A DNA stretch of 64,000 nucleotides, taken from positions 3,099,634 to 3,163,633 of the forward strand of contig RPFO01000175.1 of the NCBI GenBank assembly GCA_009746045.1, in the 5' to 3' direction. Below are positions 1 to 13,100 of this stretch, one piece after another. This stretch comes from Mesostigma viride (taxonomy: Eukaryota > Streptophyta > Mesostigmatophyceae > Mesostigmatales > Mesostigmataceae). A program made the position numbers and the translations under genes. The number at the start of each line of letters is the position of its first letter. The stretch's first letter is position 1. A model generated the notes under the pieces. It ran no database searches, was not told where the DNA came from, and saw nothing but the letters and a program-made list of their open reading frames with translations.

Positions 1-392
1 AGCCCCGCGCGCGAGAGGTACCCCCACCGCTTGTTGAAGTGGTGCCCGTCCTCCTCCAGCCGCGGCGCGATGTCCTCATCCAGACGCTCCATCACCAGCA
101 GCAGCGACGACATGACACGTGTCACCTCCTCGGGCGTCATCGCGTTCAGGCCAGGGTTATTCTGTGTGTGGGGAAGAGCGTAGATGAATAGCATAGGGCA
201 GGTTCGGGTCAGGGGTTGGGTTGTGTGGGAACGGGGGCTGGGGGTATCGCTCGAGGATTCGGCTGTGTGGAAAGAAGAGCGGTTCGGATTCGGACTTATG
301 GGTTGGGTTGGGTTGGGTTGTGGTTCGGGTTTTGGGGTGCAATGGGGTGCCAGCCCAACTAGCCAACCGGCCAGAATAGGTAGCTGGAACAC

Positions 393-483
<91 letters not shown>

Positions 484-2282
484 GAGAGCACCAAAACAAG
501 CCTGCACTTTAAGGTGACTTTCATCCATGCTATATTCCCCCAATCCAGCAGTCCCCCTCTCTGCCCTCCGACAACCCACAACACCCACCCCCACCCACCC
601 ACCCACCCACCCACCCACCCACCCACCCACCCACCCACCCACCCACCCACCCACCCACCCACCCACCCACCCACCCACCCACCCACCCACCCACCCACCC
701 ACCCACCCACCCACCCACCCACCCACCCACCCACCCACCCACACAACACATGTTTCACACGCCGCGGCTCTGGCATGCTCTGCAGTGTTTACCTCGATGG
801 GCTGGCCGCACTGCTTGCGCTGCAATGCCAGCCGCAGCTGGTTGAACACGTAGCCGACCTCGGCCTTGCGGTTCATCAGCTTGATCAGCTCCAGGCGGTG
901 CTCGCGGCCCTTCTCCAGTGCCTCCACCTGGCAGGGCCAACCGACGGTCAGGGTTTTTACACAGAATAAGCAACCGGATGTTAGTGATGCTCACGAATTT
1001 GGGAAACAAAAGGGCTGACCCACCTCCTTAAATCAGGGCAAATAAGACCCGTCAGTCATTACTTGTCGATCTTGGTATTTGACTGGAAAAAAAAAAAAAA
1101 CAAAGAACAGACTAAACCGCCTCCTCGTCCATCTCACTGCACATTACCCTCCACCCATGAAAAGCTGCTAGTCATGATCTTGAATACTAGGATCATGTAC
1201 GTATGCCGTGACATTGAAATGACTGTCTGTTGCCCCAGCTCCACCTCCGGTTCTCAGCATATACTCCGTAAATAAATACAATGCTATTAATGATCTCTTT
1301 ACTTAACAACCAGTGAAAAGCAAAGAGGCTGACCCACCTCCTCCAGTTCTCACCAGATGGACACCGTAAATAAACAGAATGCTATTAATGACCTTCAATA
1401 GTTAAGAACCAGTGAAAAACAAAGAGGACCTGACCTACCTCCTCCTCCAGCTCGCGGCAGATGAGCGCGGTGCGCCAGCGCAGATAGTTCTTGCTGATGC
1501 TCACATCGGTGTAGATGTGGTCGCCCACGTACAGCGTCTCGTCGCCGCTGATGCCCAGAGCGCGCTCCACCTGCATCGCGCAACCGCCGCAGTAGAGCCC
1601 GCCTGGGGGGTGTGGGTGTGCAAGCAGAATACAGGATGGCAAGCGGGTCGCGCGGTCAACGCGCGGTCAGCGTGCTATGGCGTCGCATGGTGAATATTCC
1701 TATCGAATCGTTTGACTCCAACCCGCTGCTGTAGAGGCCGCCTGGGGTGGGTGGGTGTGCAGGCAGGATGGCAAGCAGGACGGGGCGTACAACACACACA
1801 CCCATGTCAGGGCGGTGGAAGCAGCGGGGATGTTGCAAAGGGCACAGGTAGCATTGCAGTGCGAGGGAGCAGGCAGGGCACCAGTACCAGAGTGCAGGCA
1901 GCACAGCAGTACAAGGATGCAGGCATTATGGCGACATGGGCATGCAGGCAAAACAGCCAGCAGGATGTATATGTGGAGAAATATGCTTAAGACTGATGGA
2001 ATCATAACTCATGGCAGAAAAAAAGGTGCAGGTTGGTCGGGAGTGGTCGGGTGGGCTGGGTTGGCAGGAACAGGGGGGCAGGACGCACCCCCGATAGCCC
2101 CTATGGCACCTGAAGCATCAGGGGCTGCCCCGGCGATTTTTGTGGTGGCTACTCTTACCGCTTCTGGCGACGCTGACGGGCTTCATGAGGCCGTCATCCA
2201 CACCACAAGCAACCCCCTTTCCACTCTTGCCCAGTGCTCCTACCACCCAGGCCTTATAGAAATTGAAAGAAAGAAAGAACGA

Positions 2283-2369
<87 letters not shown>

Positions 2370-5300
2370 GAGTCAAGTATGATTACCTGGGGTAGCCACG
2401 CTAGCGGGCTTCATGAGGCCATCGTCCGTCACAATCTCGTACAGCGGCGAGGTGTCGGTGAAGAAGTTTGGCTTGCGGGCCGAGACGATGACCATGTCGA
2501 ACAGGTCGCGCCAGACCATGCCCGCGGGCAGGAACGGGTTGTACGCGTAGTCCATCATCGTCTTGGTGTAGCTGTAGTCGGAGTTGGTGATCAGCAGCAG
2601 CTTCTTGCCGGCCTGGGAGTAAGGCCGGGAGTTTAGATAGGCGTCGAAATGAAAACAGGGAGAATGGACAAGGGAGTTGGTGATCAGCAGCGGCTTCTTG
2701 CCGGCCTGAGAGCAGAGTGAATGAGCAAGGGAGGAGTTGGTGATCAGCAGTGCCACTTGCCGGCCTGGGGGCTGAGGGTAGAGGCATAGGACATAAGCAT
2801 CATAACACATGCTAGGAGCATGGTGACGCAAGGTCAATCTAGTATGGGGATGCACAGCTCCTTCAAGGTTCAGCAATACAATGTCACGTACCTCCGCGTA
2901 TCTCCTAGTTCAGTCATAAAGGCCCACGTACTTCCTTTTGGTACCAATAATAGACGCCACCCCCAAACTCCTCCCAGCATCAGTAATATAAGCCCCATGC
3001 ACCTCCTTCTGGTCCAGCAGCGCGCGTGCGGCCAGCGGGTCCTGGATGACAAACTTCTCTGGGTTGGCCATGATGCGCGCCTGAGGAGAGGCAGGAGGGA
3101 GCAAACAGAAGGATCATATTATATTAGAGACAATTAGGGGGGTGAACAATAAGCACTCGTGAATCCTGGATGACAAACTTTTCTGGGCTGGCAATGATGC
3201 GCGCCTCAGCAGACGGGAATACGCAAGGAGCGAAAGGAAGCGAGGGGGCATTCAGTGACAGAGAATAGCGGTAAACAACCAGATCATATCTGCCCTGAAT
3301 AACGAGCTGTTCCGGGGTGGCCATGAGGAATGCCTGAGCGGGAAGCAAGCAGGAGGCATCGAACCATCAAGTGAGCACGGCAACCATGAACTACCCAATC
3401 TTGCAGGCTCCGCTATGGCCCATCCGGCACAACCATGATGCTGGAGGGAAGAGCCAGCCATGTGGAATAAAGCAAAGCGAGGTGGAACCAAGCCAGCAAT
3501 ACATAGACCAATACGGAAAGGCAACACTGTTCTATACGGCAACACACTGTTCTATATGGCATACACGACCTTGGGTCATAATCATGGCACTCTCCAGCAG
3601 CATTGAGTGAACAGCTTTTACATCATGAGTTCCCAGGGCTGTCCACTCCAAATGCTACTCAACATGGCACAACAGCAATTACCTTCATGGGTCCGTCGAC
3701 ATGAGCACGGAACAGGGCATCGGCGACGACCTGAAAAGGGGGGGGGAGGGAGAGGGAGAAGTGGAGGGAAAGGGGCGGGAGCAATTCCAGGATTTGGGAA
3801 AAATTCCAGGATTTGGGGGGCAAACAAACGTTAAGGTAATGCCCCGTAGGCAGATGATCATTGTCTCAAAGAACTTTGTCTTTGAGGCGTGCATGTAACA
3901 ACACCCCTGCTAGACAGGCCTAGTCACTGAGAACTGGCAACGATGAGGCTATATTCATGCATGCTGTCAACACTAGTACATGTGCGATGGAAGCATATCA
4001 GGGTGAATAAGCCACCAGAAGAAAGGCTCCTGTGTCATTGCTTAACAATGCAATCCCAACTGTAGTGTAGACCCAAACGTTCTCGCCAATATTAGAAAGC
4101 CAAGAGCAGACCCAAGAAGGGCACATATGGTCTAAGACCTATGCATCAAGCGACGCTGACAAACGCGATGCCTGAGCGGTGAGAACACGCTCAGCGTCAA
4201 ATTTTACACGCCTTTAATATCACCATGACCGCCTCATCGTTCAGGAGAGAACAAAGTCATACATACTAATACTACCAGTAGCACAACTAATACTACAACC
4301 AAAATAAAAGTACGACAACAACCAAAAGAAAACTACCGCAATCACAGCTACCAGTATATTGGTCACCTTGTAGAGGCCCATGTATGACATCGAGGCAATG
4401 TCGGCAGGGACCGATCCCTCGTCAAACTTCTCGACCACCTGCAGGGGAGGGCACAGGGATGCACAACATGCAGCAGGACAGCCGCTATTTAAGAATGTTA
4501 TTGATGCAAGTTCTTAGTGAAAAGAATACGCGCTACACTACACACATCTACGCTTCACAAGGGCCATCTGGCCTCCTCATCGGGGTTTACTTTACTATGC
4601 CATTCCATTATTAGCACACCCGCCCACCCACCCACAACAATGCACCCACCCACCTGCATGTACATGACGGCCTCGCTCACGCTGAAGAAGGTGTTGAGGA
4701 ACACCCAGCGCTTCTCGTCGCGCAGGTCGACCAGCTCGCGCCCGTACAGCTCGCTGATCGCCCGGTTGGACAGCATGGACGTCCCGTGCATCGCGCGCTT
4801 GACGTAGCCAAAGCGGTCCGCCTTGACCACGTTGCCCAGCTCCTTGTCAATGACCAGGCCGCGGATGACCTGGTGTGTGTAGGGGGGGGGGGTTGGGGGA
4901 GGGGGGTTCAGGTCGACATGTGTGTGTGGGGGGGGTAAATTGCATGGCTTGTCAATCACGAGACCGGGGACGGCGGGGGGGGGGCGGGGGGGAGGGGGCG
5001 GGAATGGTGAGGGCCCACGGGGATAGGGGGCGGGGGCTTCGCATAGTTTGTAATGGGGTAGTGGAACACCTAGGTGGTATGTGCGTGTGTGTGATTGTGG
5101 GAGGGGGGGCGGATGGTGAGGGTCGAGGGGGGGGGGGGAGAAAGGATTTGCATGGTTTGTCCATGAGGAGGCCGCGGATCACCTGGGATGTGAAGGGGGC
5201 CTCTATTAATTGAGGCACAGTACCATCTCCTCAGTCCTGATTAAGTCAACAGCAATCCGACAAGAGCTGCTCTGATAGGGAGTGGACAGGATGGGAGGGG

Positions 5301-8300
5301 ATGGATTTTTTTTTTTTGCCAAATGATTTTTTTATTAGCACTGCAGCTCAGCAGTTGATGTGTGGACATACCAAGTCTGGGTCAAACACCAGGTTGTCGG
5401 TGCGGCAGCCCCTCTCCGCCAGGATCGCCATGCCATAGTCGTAGGCAGCGCCCTCCCATGCCTGCCGCAAGGTGGGGCAGAACGAAAAGATGAAGATATA
5501 GGGAAAAGAGGCGGGGTTTGAGTGGGTTGCTATTTTTGTTGGCAGTCTAGGGCAAGTTGGTTGGGATCAAGTGGTCAATTGAATGGCAGGTGGAGCAGCT
5601 CTGGCAGGAAAGGGGGCAGAGGAACGTGGCATAGGCTGAGGGCAAAAAACGCTTAACAGTCCACGAGCTATGGAAAACCGCACATGGAGCCACTAAGGTA
5701 TTGACCTTTGTTTTGTGCCTAGTGGATGCCCGACAAGGGTGTCTACCGGATGCTTGACAGGCACCAAATTGATGTCGAACAGCTGTCCAAGGGCAGTCTG
5801 ATTGAAGTTACAGTAGAGTGGAGCAAGAAAAGCAAGGGGAAAACTGAGAAAGACAAGATGGACAGAGAAAAGGAGGGAAAACTAGGGGACGGCGCGCAGA
5901 TAAAACAAACAATAAGAGGGGGGGGGGACCAACCCTGGCAGCATCACAGCACATGGGCATAATTATGGCTTGTGGGGAGGGGGAGGAGTGAGTGGGGAAG
6001 AAACGCCACTCATTCGCAGCCTAACACTCTAAACATGAGCTGTAGCCCATGCCGCATTTGACGATGAAAACATAGAGAGATGTACAAAGGAATCAAGGGT
6101 GTAAAAAAGAGGCTGTACATCGACATTGTAACATATGAGAGTGAGCTCTATCACTCATTTAGTGATGGTATCAGGAAGGGCGTTACCTGCACATCGTGGT
6201 GCACGATTGAATAGTCCATGTTGTCAGCAATAACAGACTATGAAATTAGACGGATTATGAAGACAGGTTGAAGTATGAAGACAGGGGGCCCAAACTGGGG
6301 AAACAGGCGGGGCGTTACCTGCACATCGTAGTGCACGAGCGTGTAGTCCATGTCGTATCCGATGGCGGAGATGGAGCGTAGGTTGACCGTGCGGCTGCAG
6401 AAGATGTCGCGCTTGGCGTTGCCGCCCGCGCTCGGGAACTGGCGGGAATAATGGCAAAAGACACAGTAGGGACAGCTCACAGCAGCGAGCATCGCAACAA
6501 CATCATGACAAACCATGACAACATGGCATTCGACAACTTGACAACTGTTCCGCAAGAGGGCTAACTGGATGTGATTCCTTGGCCATTTTCCGGTTTATAG
6601 TTCGAAGCCATTCCATGCCATTGTCAACTTTTTAATTGAAGCAGTAATATTCACATGGGATGATAATGTGACTTTTGCTACTATTCTGTTGTAACTAAAT
6701 TGACATGATTGCCCGGGAGGTTCCAGCTATCCTGCCAACAAACTCAATCGCTATCAGGACTTCGACAGCCTTAAACAAAGAGGGCATTGACCATGGTAGG
6801 ACTTTACAGATGCACAGAAGACGTGACGTATGCGAGCACAGGCCTGATTGCGCTAGTAGGCAGACATGTCCAGCAAGCCTGTGCTAGTTTTCTGATTAGA
6901 AAATTGATTGGTGAAATGAAGGAACCTCCACCCCTCGCGAGCAGGCAAATAGCTCCACCGCGCACATACCTTCCCCTGAGAAGCAAGGGCAGATCACGAC
7001 CATGAATATCGAGCACTAGCACGCACCTCCACCCCAAACGACTCCAGCATCTTCATCGCATCAGTCTCGTCAAAGTTGAGGTCGTTAAAGAGCGGTCGTG
7101 ACAAGGGCACCTCTGCGCAGGGGTGGTGTGGATGGGCGAAAGATCAGGGCAGAATGGTCGCGAAATCGCGGCCGGTTGGGGCAAAACAGGTGAGCCAAGG
7201 GAGGGCGAGGAGGGGGGGGGGGGGGGGGCGGCAATAAAGGAAATCAAGTAAAAGTTAATTGGTCAAGCAATCCCACCTGTCGAGAAGAGAAACTTCACGC
7301 TATAAGGTGGAAAGGATGAATGCTTAAAATAAAAAACGGGCAAATCAAACGACCAATCAAAGGCTTGAAAACCATATTGCTAAGTACAGGTCAGCAGTGC
7401 CTAACAGATTAACCAGTCCACGGAGGGCCGAACAGCACTTTTGTACTAGCAAAACATGTTGGTCCAAAGCGTTGCAACATGTTGGTCCAAAGCGGCCCAC
7501 AGTAACAGGCTATTTAAAATATACCATGGACTCAGCAGGCTCCTGGATCGTCCCTTCAAGTCACTAATTAGTGCAAGGTGCCATGAAGAACCTGATTCAT
7601 TCAGCAAAACATCCAAAAAGCGAGTAGATTAACCAAACTATGGAAAAAGCAACCGATACTACCCCAAAGGAAACGCTGCGTTCTTGTAAGGCATGTGGGC
7701 ATGTTCCCAGTACATATTGGACTGTAATGTTAACTACTCTTGACATTTAACAATCTGCTAAACACTACGATTTCCTGTTTATCGGTTAAACTGGGTCATG
7801 GCTGACATGTTTGGATGTGGAAGGCACGGAAAAAGTACAGTGAAACCCAAGAAACCCTTAGGGGTATAACCGCATACTTTGTTGTGGCCATCACTTACTG
7901 ATATGACCAGTCATGTACAGTACTAATAAAGCAATCTTCCATAAAAGAGTCCACCATCCACATAAGCAATGGCCCAGATGTTGACGCAAACCAAAGGGCT
8001 CCTCGGTAAAATGCGACCAAGGTGCAGGTCAATTGTGTTTTACAGCACAAAAATGCCAACATGCGGCACATAGGGGCATACCATTGCCAAATACTACAGG
8101 GGGCATTCAGCCTGCAGGAAATAGTCAAGTGCACAGTGACGCACACTGTCAGGCTGATAAGCGTATCCCTATAACCCTGAGCTTTCTTCAATAAACCGGC
8201 TTGAATGTACACCTTTTTCTTCGATGCAGGTCAAACACTCTTCTACACAAAACAAGAATGCGGGCTACCAGATAAAGCACCATGAGCGGTGCAAAACAAC

Positions 8301-8671
8301 CTAAGGCACTTACTCATGTCAGCTGGGATCTCAAAGTCGCCAGCCCTAGATTGTCCGAAGTAGTCAACTCCAGAGTCTTCACCCTCCATGTCAAAAAAGG
8401 CATCGTTGTCATACGGGTCGCCCCAGCGGGCGTTAACATGGTCTTCACCATAATCCTCATCCGCGGCTAACGAGGACAGCTGCGCCCGCGTTACAGCTTT
8501 GGAATACCCAAGCCGATTGCCTCGCCGAGCCTTCGGCAATTTCGCAGCAGGTGCAAGGCCGGTGAGAGCTTGACGAGGAAAAACATGTGTGGGAACTCCA
8601 GATCGCCTCCACTTTAAAGGAGCAGCACATTGCACGGCTCCATGGGCAAATGCAACAGCGAAAGACGCCAT
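1..8671 (-). CDS. HAD-superfamily subfamily IG 5'-nucleotidase, 12 exons, 3' end outside window
   Basis: Cytosolic-IMP/GMP-nucleotidase (NT5C2)-like phosphatase of the plant 'subfamily IG' group, expected to hydrolyse purine nucleoside monophosphates. Exons (minus strand, phases agree): 8314-8671, 7027-7112, 6319-6438, 5372-5461, 4654-4869, 4367-4438, 3683-3730, 3003-3080, 2387-2612, 1439-1602, 793-927, 1-161; 584 residues so far. Motif I DMDYT is in exon 3 (nucleophile Asp), motif II TNSDY and motif III SARKPNFF in exon 9, motif IV YVGDHIYTD in exon 10. The C-terminal part (FNQLRLALQR, FNKRWGYLSRAG) matches my memory of the Arabidopsis proteins. The first ~60 residues are Ala/Arg/Ser-rich with few acidic residues, as in a chloroplast transit peptide; then comes an acidic linker. 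Start is the first ATG of the open exon. Stop not in window. Introns contain microsatellites and exon-edge duplicates. Confidence 0.9.
395..481. repeat. (GA)n microsatellite
   Basis: About 87 bp of pure GA dinucleotide in the last visible intron of the 5'-nucleotidase gene (162-792). Confidence 0.97.
584..741. repeat. (CCCA)n microsatellite
   Basis: About 158 bp of CCCA tetranucleotide in the same intron as the GA tract. Open frames through it (Thr-His-Pro or Gly-Trp-Val runs) are repeat artefacts. Confidence 0.97.
1249..1455. repeat. Two ~100-bp tandem copies spanning the exon 10 donor side
   Basis: The block at about 1249-1345 is repeated at 1343-1455. Both contain GTAAATAAA, AATGCTATTAATGA, CCAGTGAAAA and a CCTCCTCCAG segment. 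The second copy carries the true exon 10 donor edge (donor 1433-1438); the first carries a decayed one. A shorter third trace lies near 1018-1035. Confidence 0.8.
1590..1782. repeat. Duplicate of the exon 10 acceptor edge
   Basis: The acceptor edge of exon 10 (1590-1645) recurs in degraded form at 1727-1782, upstream of the exon in gene direction. Both share GTAGAG, GCCTGGGG, GTGGGTGTGCA and AGGATGGCAAGC. Confidence 0.8.
2138..2440. repeat. Duplicate of the exon 9 donor edge
   Basis: The last ~55 bases of exon 9 with its donor (2380-2440) recur at 2138-2205. Shared blocks are GTAGCCACGC/GTGGCTACTC, GACGGGCTTCATGAGGCC/GCGGGCTTCATGAGGCC and CATC. The two copies are separated by a GAAA microsatellite. 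Confidence 0.75.
2264..2369. repeat. (GAAA)n microsatellite
   Basis: About 105 bp of AAAG/GAAA tetranucleotide in the intron between exons 9 and 10 of the 5'-nucleotidase gene, 18 bp from the exon 9 donor. Confidence 0.97.
2581..2775. repeat. Three copies of the exon 9 acceptor edge
   Basis: The first ~30 coding bases of exon 9 plus the acceptor (2585-2620) recur at 2674-2713 and 2733-2775. Read on the minus strand the true exon begins AGKKLLLITNSDY; the echoes read AGKKPLLITNS and then lose the rest of motif II. Confidence 0.85.
3046..3345. repeat. Three copies of the exon 8 acceptor edge
   Basis: The exon 8 start (ARIMANPEKFVIQD, 3046-3083) recurs at 3163-3208 (ARIIASPEKFVIQD) and 3287-3345 (AFLMATPEQLVIQ), each with a preserved acceptor-like AG. 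The copies lack the donor half, so they cannot act as full replacement exons. Confidence 0.85.
4840..5195. repeat. Three copies of the exon 5 acceptor edge in G-rich intron
   Basis: The acceptor edge of exon 5 (4840-4875, VIRGLVIDK) is echoed at about 4940-4975 and 5148-5192. The spacers are long G-rich low-complexity tracts. The third copy still reads VIRGLLMDKPC on the minus strand. Confidence 0.75.
6179..6365. repeat. Duplicate of the exon 3 donor edge
   Basis: The end of exon 3 and its GTAACG donor (6311-6365, encoding DMDYTLVHYDVQ) recur at 6179-6230 as a copy reading MDYSIVHHDVQ with the same donor hexamer. It lies downstream of the exon in gene direction. Confidence 0.85.
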
Positions 8672-10159
8672 TAAGCTAACGAAAACTATAGCCTATGCCC
8701 TTTCAATTAGTGACTGAACAAGCCGAGGCCTTCGACTCGACCACTACAAAGTTAATTAGAAGGGTAATTTTGTATCGCGGCGTGTGCGGAAGTGTCAATG
8801 CGATCCCGTCCCACTTCGAAAATCCCACATGATCATCCGACATGACGGCGCCATTCCTGGGTGCAAGCGGGGAATGGGCGATCAAATGGCGTCGCCCGCA
8901 CTTCCACAAAATGCACCGGCGTGTTCTCTTCCCGCGCTGTGGTGTGCCACGTTCGCGAAAATTAATGGCCTTTGGGAGGGGTCAGCACTTGGCTGGCATT
9001 GTGCTGTCACTGCTGTGAACATTCCCTCCCCTGTAATTATTTCAGAGAAGTATGCCGTCGCTCGGCACCGCCTAACTGACATGTCAGTGCCAGCATCCCA
9101 CGTCCTTGGGAGTAATGTAACCACCAAAGGTCTATCCCTGGTCTGTAAGCGGCGCGGTGGGAATACACAGCTCACGGACCGCCGCGGAGAATCTGGGATC
9201 GCGCACGATGCTGATCCGCATCTACGGGAGGATCAAGGATCCCAAATTTTTCATTTTTGTTTGTGCGAATATTTTTTCCATGTAAGTACTGCGTGAGATT
9301 GAAGATTCTGAAGCAACGGTGATGAGCCGTTGTGACCTCTCTGAGCAACGTCGTTGACTAATTCCGCCACTTTCTAGTGTTTCTGGGAATTCCATACCGT
9401 AGCATTAAGCGCGGTCGGCACGGCCGGCGTGGGACGTAACAGCACTGAACTGAACAGCGGTGGCCTTCGGCAGAAAAGTTTTGCAAGACCTGTCAAACAA
9501 CTTTTGCGTGGCATAAACAGCGCGAGCCACAAACAGCCAACGCCCCAGCGCAGAACGGGCCGTACCGGTTTGCCACTACTCCAAGCACGGCTGCCAACGG
9601 GAGGCTAAAAAACTTTCGTGGAGGCTTTCATCATCAGACCGATGGACAGCAGGGCAACTGCGTTGCACGGCAAAAATCGAAGACTACGGCCGCGCTATGT
9701 GCCCGTGAGACGGCTATGTCGTACGTGACCGGCGAAGAAAGCATACGTCGTCGGCTAACGGGAAGCTTGTCACTTGCCCCTTCTCCTTGTTTGTTTTCAG
9801 CTACATGCACGCTGTATATCTCATAGCCCAGCGTTGGCTGAGCTTAGACAGCTAGTGTTTTAGGCGGCGGGTAGAGCCTTTAACCCGACTGGTACGTCGT
9901 AACCACAGCCTTCTTGTACTTCAAGGAATTGAGATAATTGGTTGGACTTCACCAACAGAGTGCAAAATTTTTCATTAATATTAGGCCTTTATACTCGAAT
10001 TCTTTCATTGGCTTCATCTAAAATGATTCAACTGCATTCGTTACACTCGGCTGCACGTTGTCGGCATTGCAGACTGCTGCCGCATTTCTGGTGTTCCCGC
10101 TCCCGGGATTCTACTGGCGGTTAGGATCAACTTAGCTGCGGTTTTTTGAACCTTGGGAA
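8672..10159. promoter_or_regulatory. Head-to-head intergenic region (candidate bidirectional promoter)
   Basis: About 1.49 kb separates the start codons of the minus-strand 5'-nucleotidase and the plus-strand exchanger. I see no TATA box I would trust, no long repeat and no convincing ORF. Role as a shared promoter is inference from gene orientation only. Confidence 0.45.
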
Positions 10160-13100
10160 ATGGCTGACGCTCCATTGGACGCCCCGATGGCCCCTCCTCT
10201 TTTCGAGGAGCCGCCCCCGCCCAAGATCGAGCTGTTCAGTGACTCCACGGCTAGTCTTTCCATTTTGATCCAGCTTAACTTGTTGGGCCTTTCTATGATC
10301 ATCGGCTACCTTCTTAGAAAATACAATTTCCGAATTTTCCATGAGGCTGGCGCGGCTATGTTTCTGGGTAAGTCGTAGCCGAATGTTTAGTAGATTGCGG
10401 GCTATCCATCGTGTTCCACATTGCAACTCCCAACAAGCTGTGTTGAAACATGGTTGACATGGGCTATAGTTTACAGCCTTGCACTAGTTCGTCACGAGGT
10501 TTCTGGTGGAATTTATCAGGTCTTTTGGAGTGAGCAATATCCTTGCACTGCAATCACAACCACCACTTGGACAAATGAATGTTAATGCCAGGATGACTAC
10601 AGTTGGAGACTTTTGTGGCTTTGTTTGCATATAATTGCGGCATGAGAGAGGCTGGTAGAATTATAACTCTAGGTTTTCACACGAAAGACTTTCCTCTAGT
10701 TGCAGGGTAGAAAAGTGGAACTTGAGAATTGTAGTCCAGAAACAGATATCCTTTGCTTTACAATTAATGTAGCAGATCCTGTGGTTCTTCCCAGAGTGTG
10801 GGCAGATGGTACGGTTTCCTCATTACCGGCTCACGTTCCCTGTCATTTCCGAGGTCAACATTGTCCACACGTGCCCTTCCTGCATTCATGTCAGGCTGAG
10901 CGTGTGAAAGTGTGAAATCGGAACACGCTTCTTTGAGCATGAAACGTATATTCATTCACAAAGGGGCTATCCTAGTGGAGTTAGGGAATTCATGTAGTTT
11001 TGTGTGCTCGTGCTGTTTCTGCTCTTGGTTGTGGTCCTGATTTGGGGCAGACCTGCGAGAACGGCTTGTTATGTGCTCCCTCTTCTCCATCCCCTTATCT
11101 CTATCGCCCCGCCGTTTTCCTCCCTCTCCTCCAACCACGCACACACCATTTCTCGTAGTTTTGGGGGGGGCGGTTGGGGAACTAGGGGTTGCCTTGTAAA
11201 GCCCTTTGTAGATAAGGCCTGGGGTTGGGGAAACAGCTTCCCGGACCGGGGAATAGTTTGCTGTTGTTTATGCTGAAGGCCCAGATCTGGTCTCTGCTTT
11301 TCCTGAGGCATTTGGCGGAGTTGGTTTCTGGGGTGATTTGGTATCCTGGTCCCCTTCCCCTTTTCTTGGTTTCACACATGCACTTAGCAAGCGTGAGTAT
11401 CACGTATAGCGCATGGTGTGGCCATGGATGCTCACAACTCTTGAGTCGTGAACCATGGAGATAAACACACTTGGGAGCTTTCACGTGTGCCACAGTTAGC
11501 AAGATGTCATGCGGCATGTTTTTGTGATAATAATTTGTCGGGGCACGCTTTTGCGGGGACAGTTCTTAACAGTGACCGCCTCTTGTCCTGTGCTGTACTT
11601 GCCACCACCATCATTTCGTACACAGGAATATTGATCGGCTTGGTCGCGACCACGGCCGGGGCGTCAGCAGAATTCCTCGAGTTCCTTGAGTTTGATGAGT
11701 ACTTCTTCTTCCTCTTCCTGCTGCCACCCATCATATTATATCCTCCTCAATCCGCCGTCTCCTACTTTATCATTATTATACTGCCATCCCCACCGCCATC
11801 CTCACCATTCTGTTTATTGAGATGTTTGTTGGGATTTTTGCGGGGGGGTGGGGAGTGGGGGCTTGTCCTTGCTATCATAATTAGCGGAAATTCTTTATAT
11901 GATCCCTCCCTGCCAATGGTTTCTATTTTTTTAATGGCAGTTCTGCTTGCACATTGTGCTGCAAACATACCAGTTATGCTGCGTGCTGTGCTGGCGCCAC
12001 CTTCTGGTCGCCCCTCTTTCAGATGTACACATCTTTTGGCAAAATTTGTTTCCTTAACTCGGCTCTGCTTTCCTCTGACCATCCTCGGGGGGGCGACTGC
12101 AACGAATGCTGTTAATGGTGTTCGGCGTCCCGCACTGAGTCAGGCTATTCCATGCAGCCGGTGAGTTCCTTACCATGGGACATGGGACATGGGACATGGG
12201 ACATGGGACATGAGACATGGGACATGGGGCATGGGACATGGGGCATGGGACATGGGACATGGGACATGGGACATGGGGCATGGGACATGGGACATGGGAC
12301 ATGGGGCATGGGACATGGGACATGGGGCATGGGGCATGGGGCATGGGGCATGGGGCATGGGGCATGGGGCATGGGGCATGGGGCATGGGGCATGGGGCAT
12401 GGGGCATGGGGCATGCGGCATGCGGCATGCGGCATGGGGCATGGGGCATGGGGCATGGGGCATGGGGCATGGGGCATGGGGCATGGGGCATGGGGCATGG
12501 GGCATGGGGCATGGGGCATGGGGCATGGGGCATGGGGCATGCGGCATGCGGCATGCGGCATGCGGCATGCGGCATGCGGCATGCGGCATGCGGCATGCGG
12601 CATGCGGCATGCGGCATGCGGCATGCGGCATGGGGCATGGGGCATGGGGCATGGGGCATGGGGCATGGGGCATGGGGCATGGGGCATGCGGCTTGGGGCA
12701 TGCGGCTTGGGGCATGCGGCTTGGGGCATGCGGCATGGGGCATGGGGCATGGGGCATGGGGCATGCGGCATGCGGCATGCGGCATGCGGCATGCGGCATG
12801 CGGCATGCGGCATGCGGCATGCGGCATGCGGCATGCGGCATGCGGCATGCGGCATGCGGCATGCGGCATGCGGCATGCGGCATGCGGCATGCGGCATGCG
12901 GCATGCGGCATGCGGCATGCGGCATGCGGCATGCGGCATGCGGCATGCGGCATGCGGCATGCGGCATGCGGCATGCGGCATGGGGCATGGGGCATGGGGC
13001 ATGGGGCATGGGGCATGGGGCATGGGGCATGGGGCATGGGGCATGGGGCATGGGGCATGGGGCATGGGGCATGGGGCATGGGGCATGGGGCATGGGGCAT

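Noticed and set aside
3124-3348. Alternative, mutually exclusive exon 8 copies
   Set aside because: Only the acceptor half is duplicated and no donor follows, so they cannot replace exon 8 as they stand.
7895-8212. Extra exon of the 5'-nucleotidase between exons 1 and 2
   Set aside because: Exons 1 and 2 join in phase, and the open frame here has no family similarity.
8784-9296. 170-aa plus-strand ORF in the intergenic region
   Set aside because: No recognisable domain, no splice partners, and it overlaps an antisense open frame equally.
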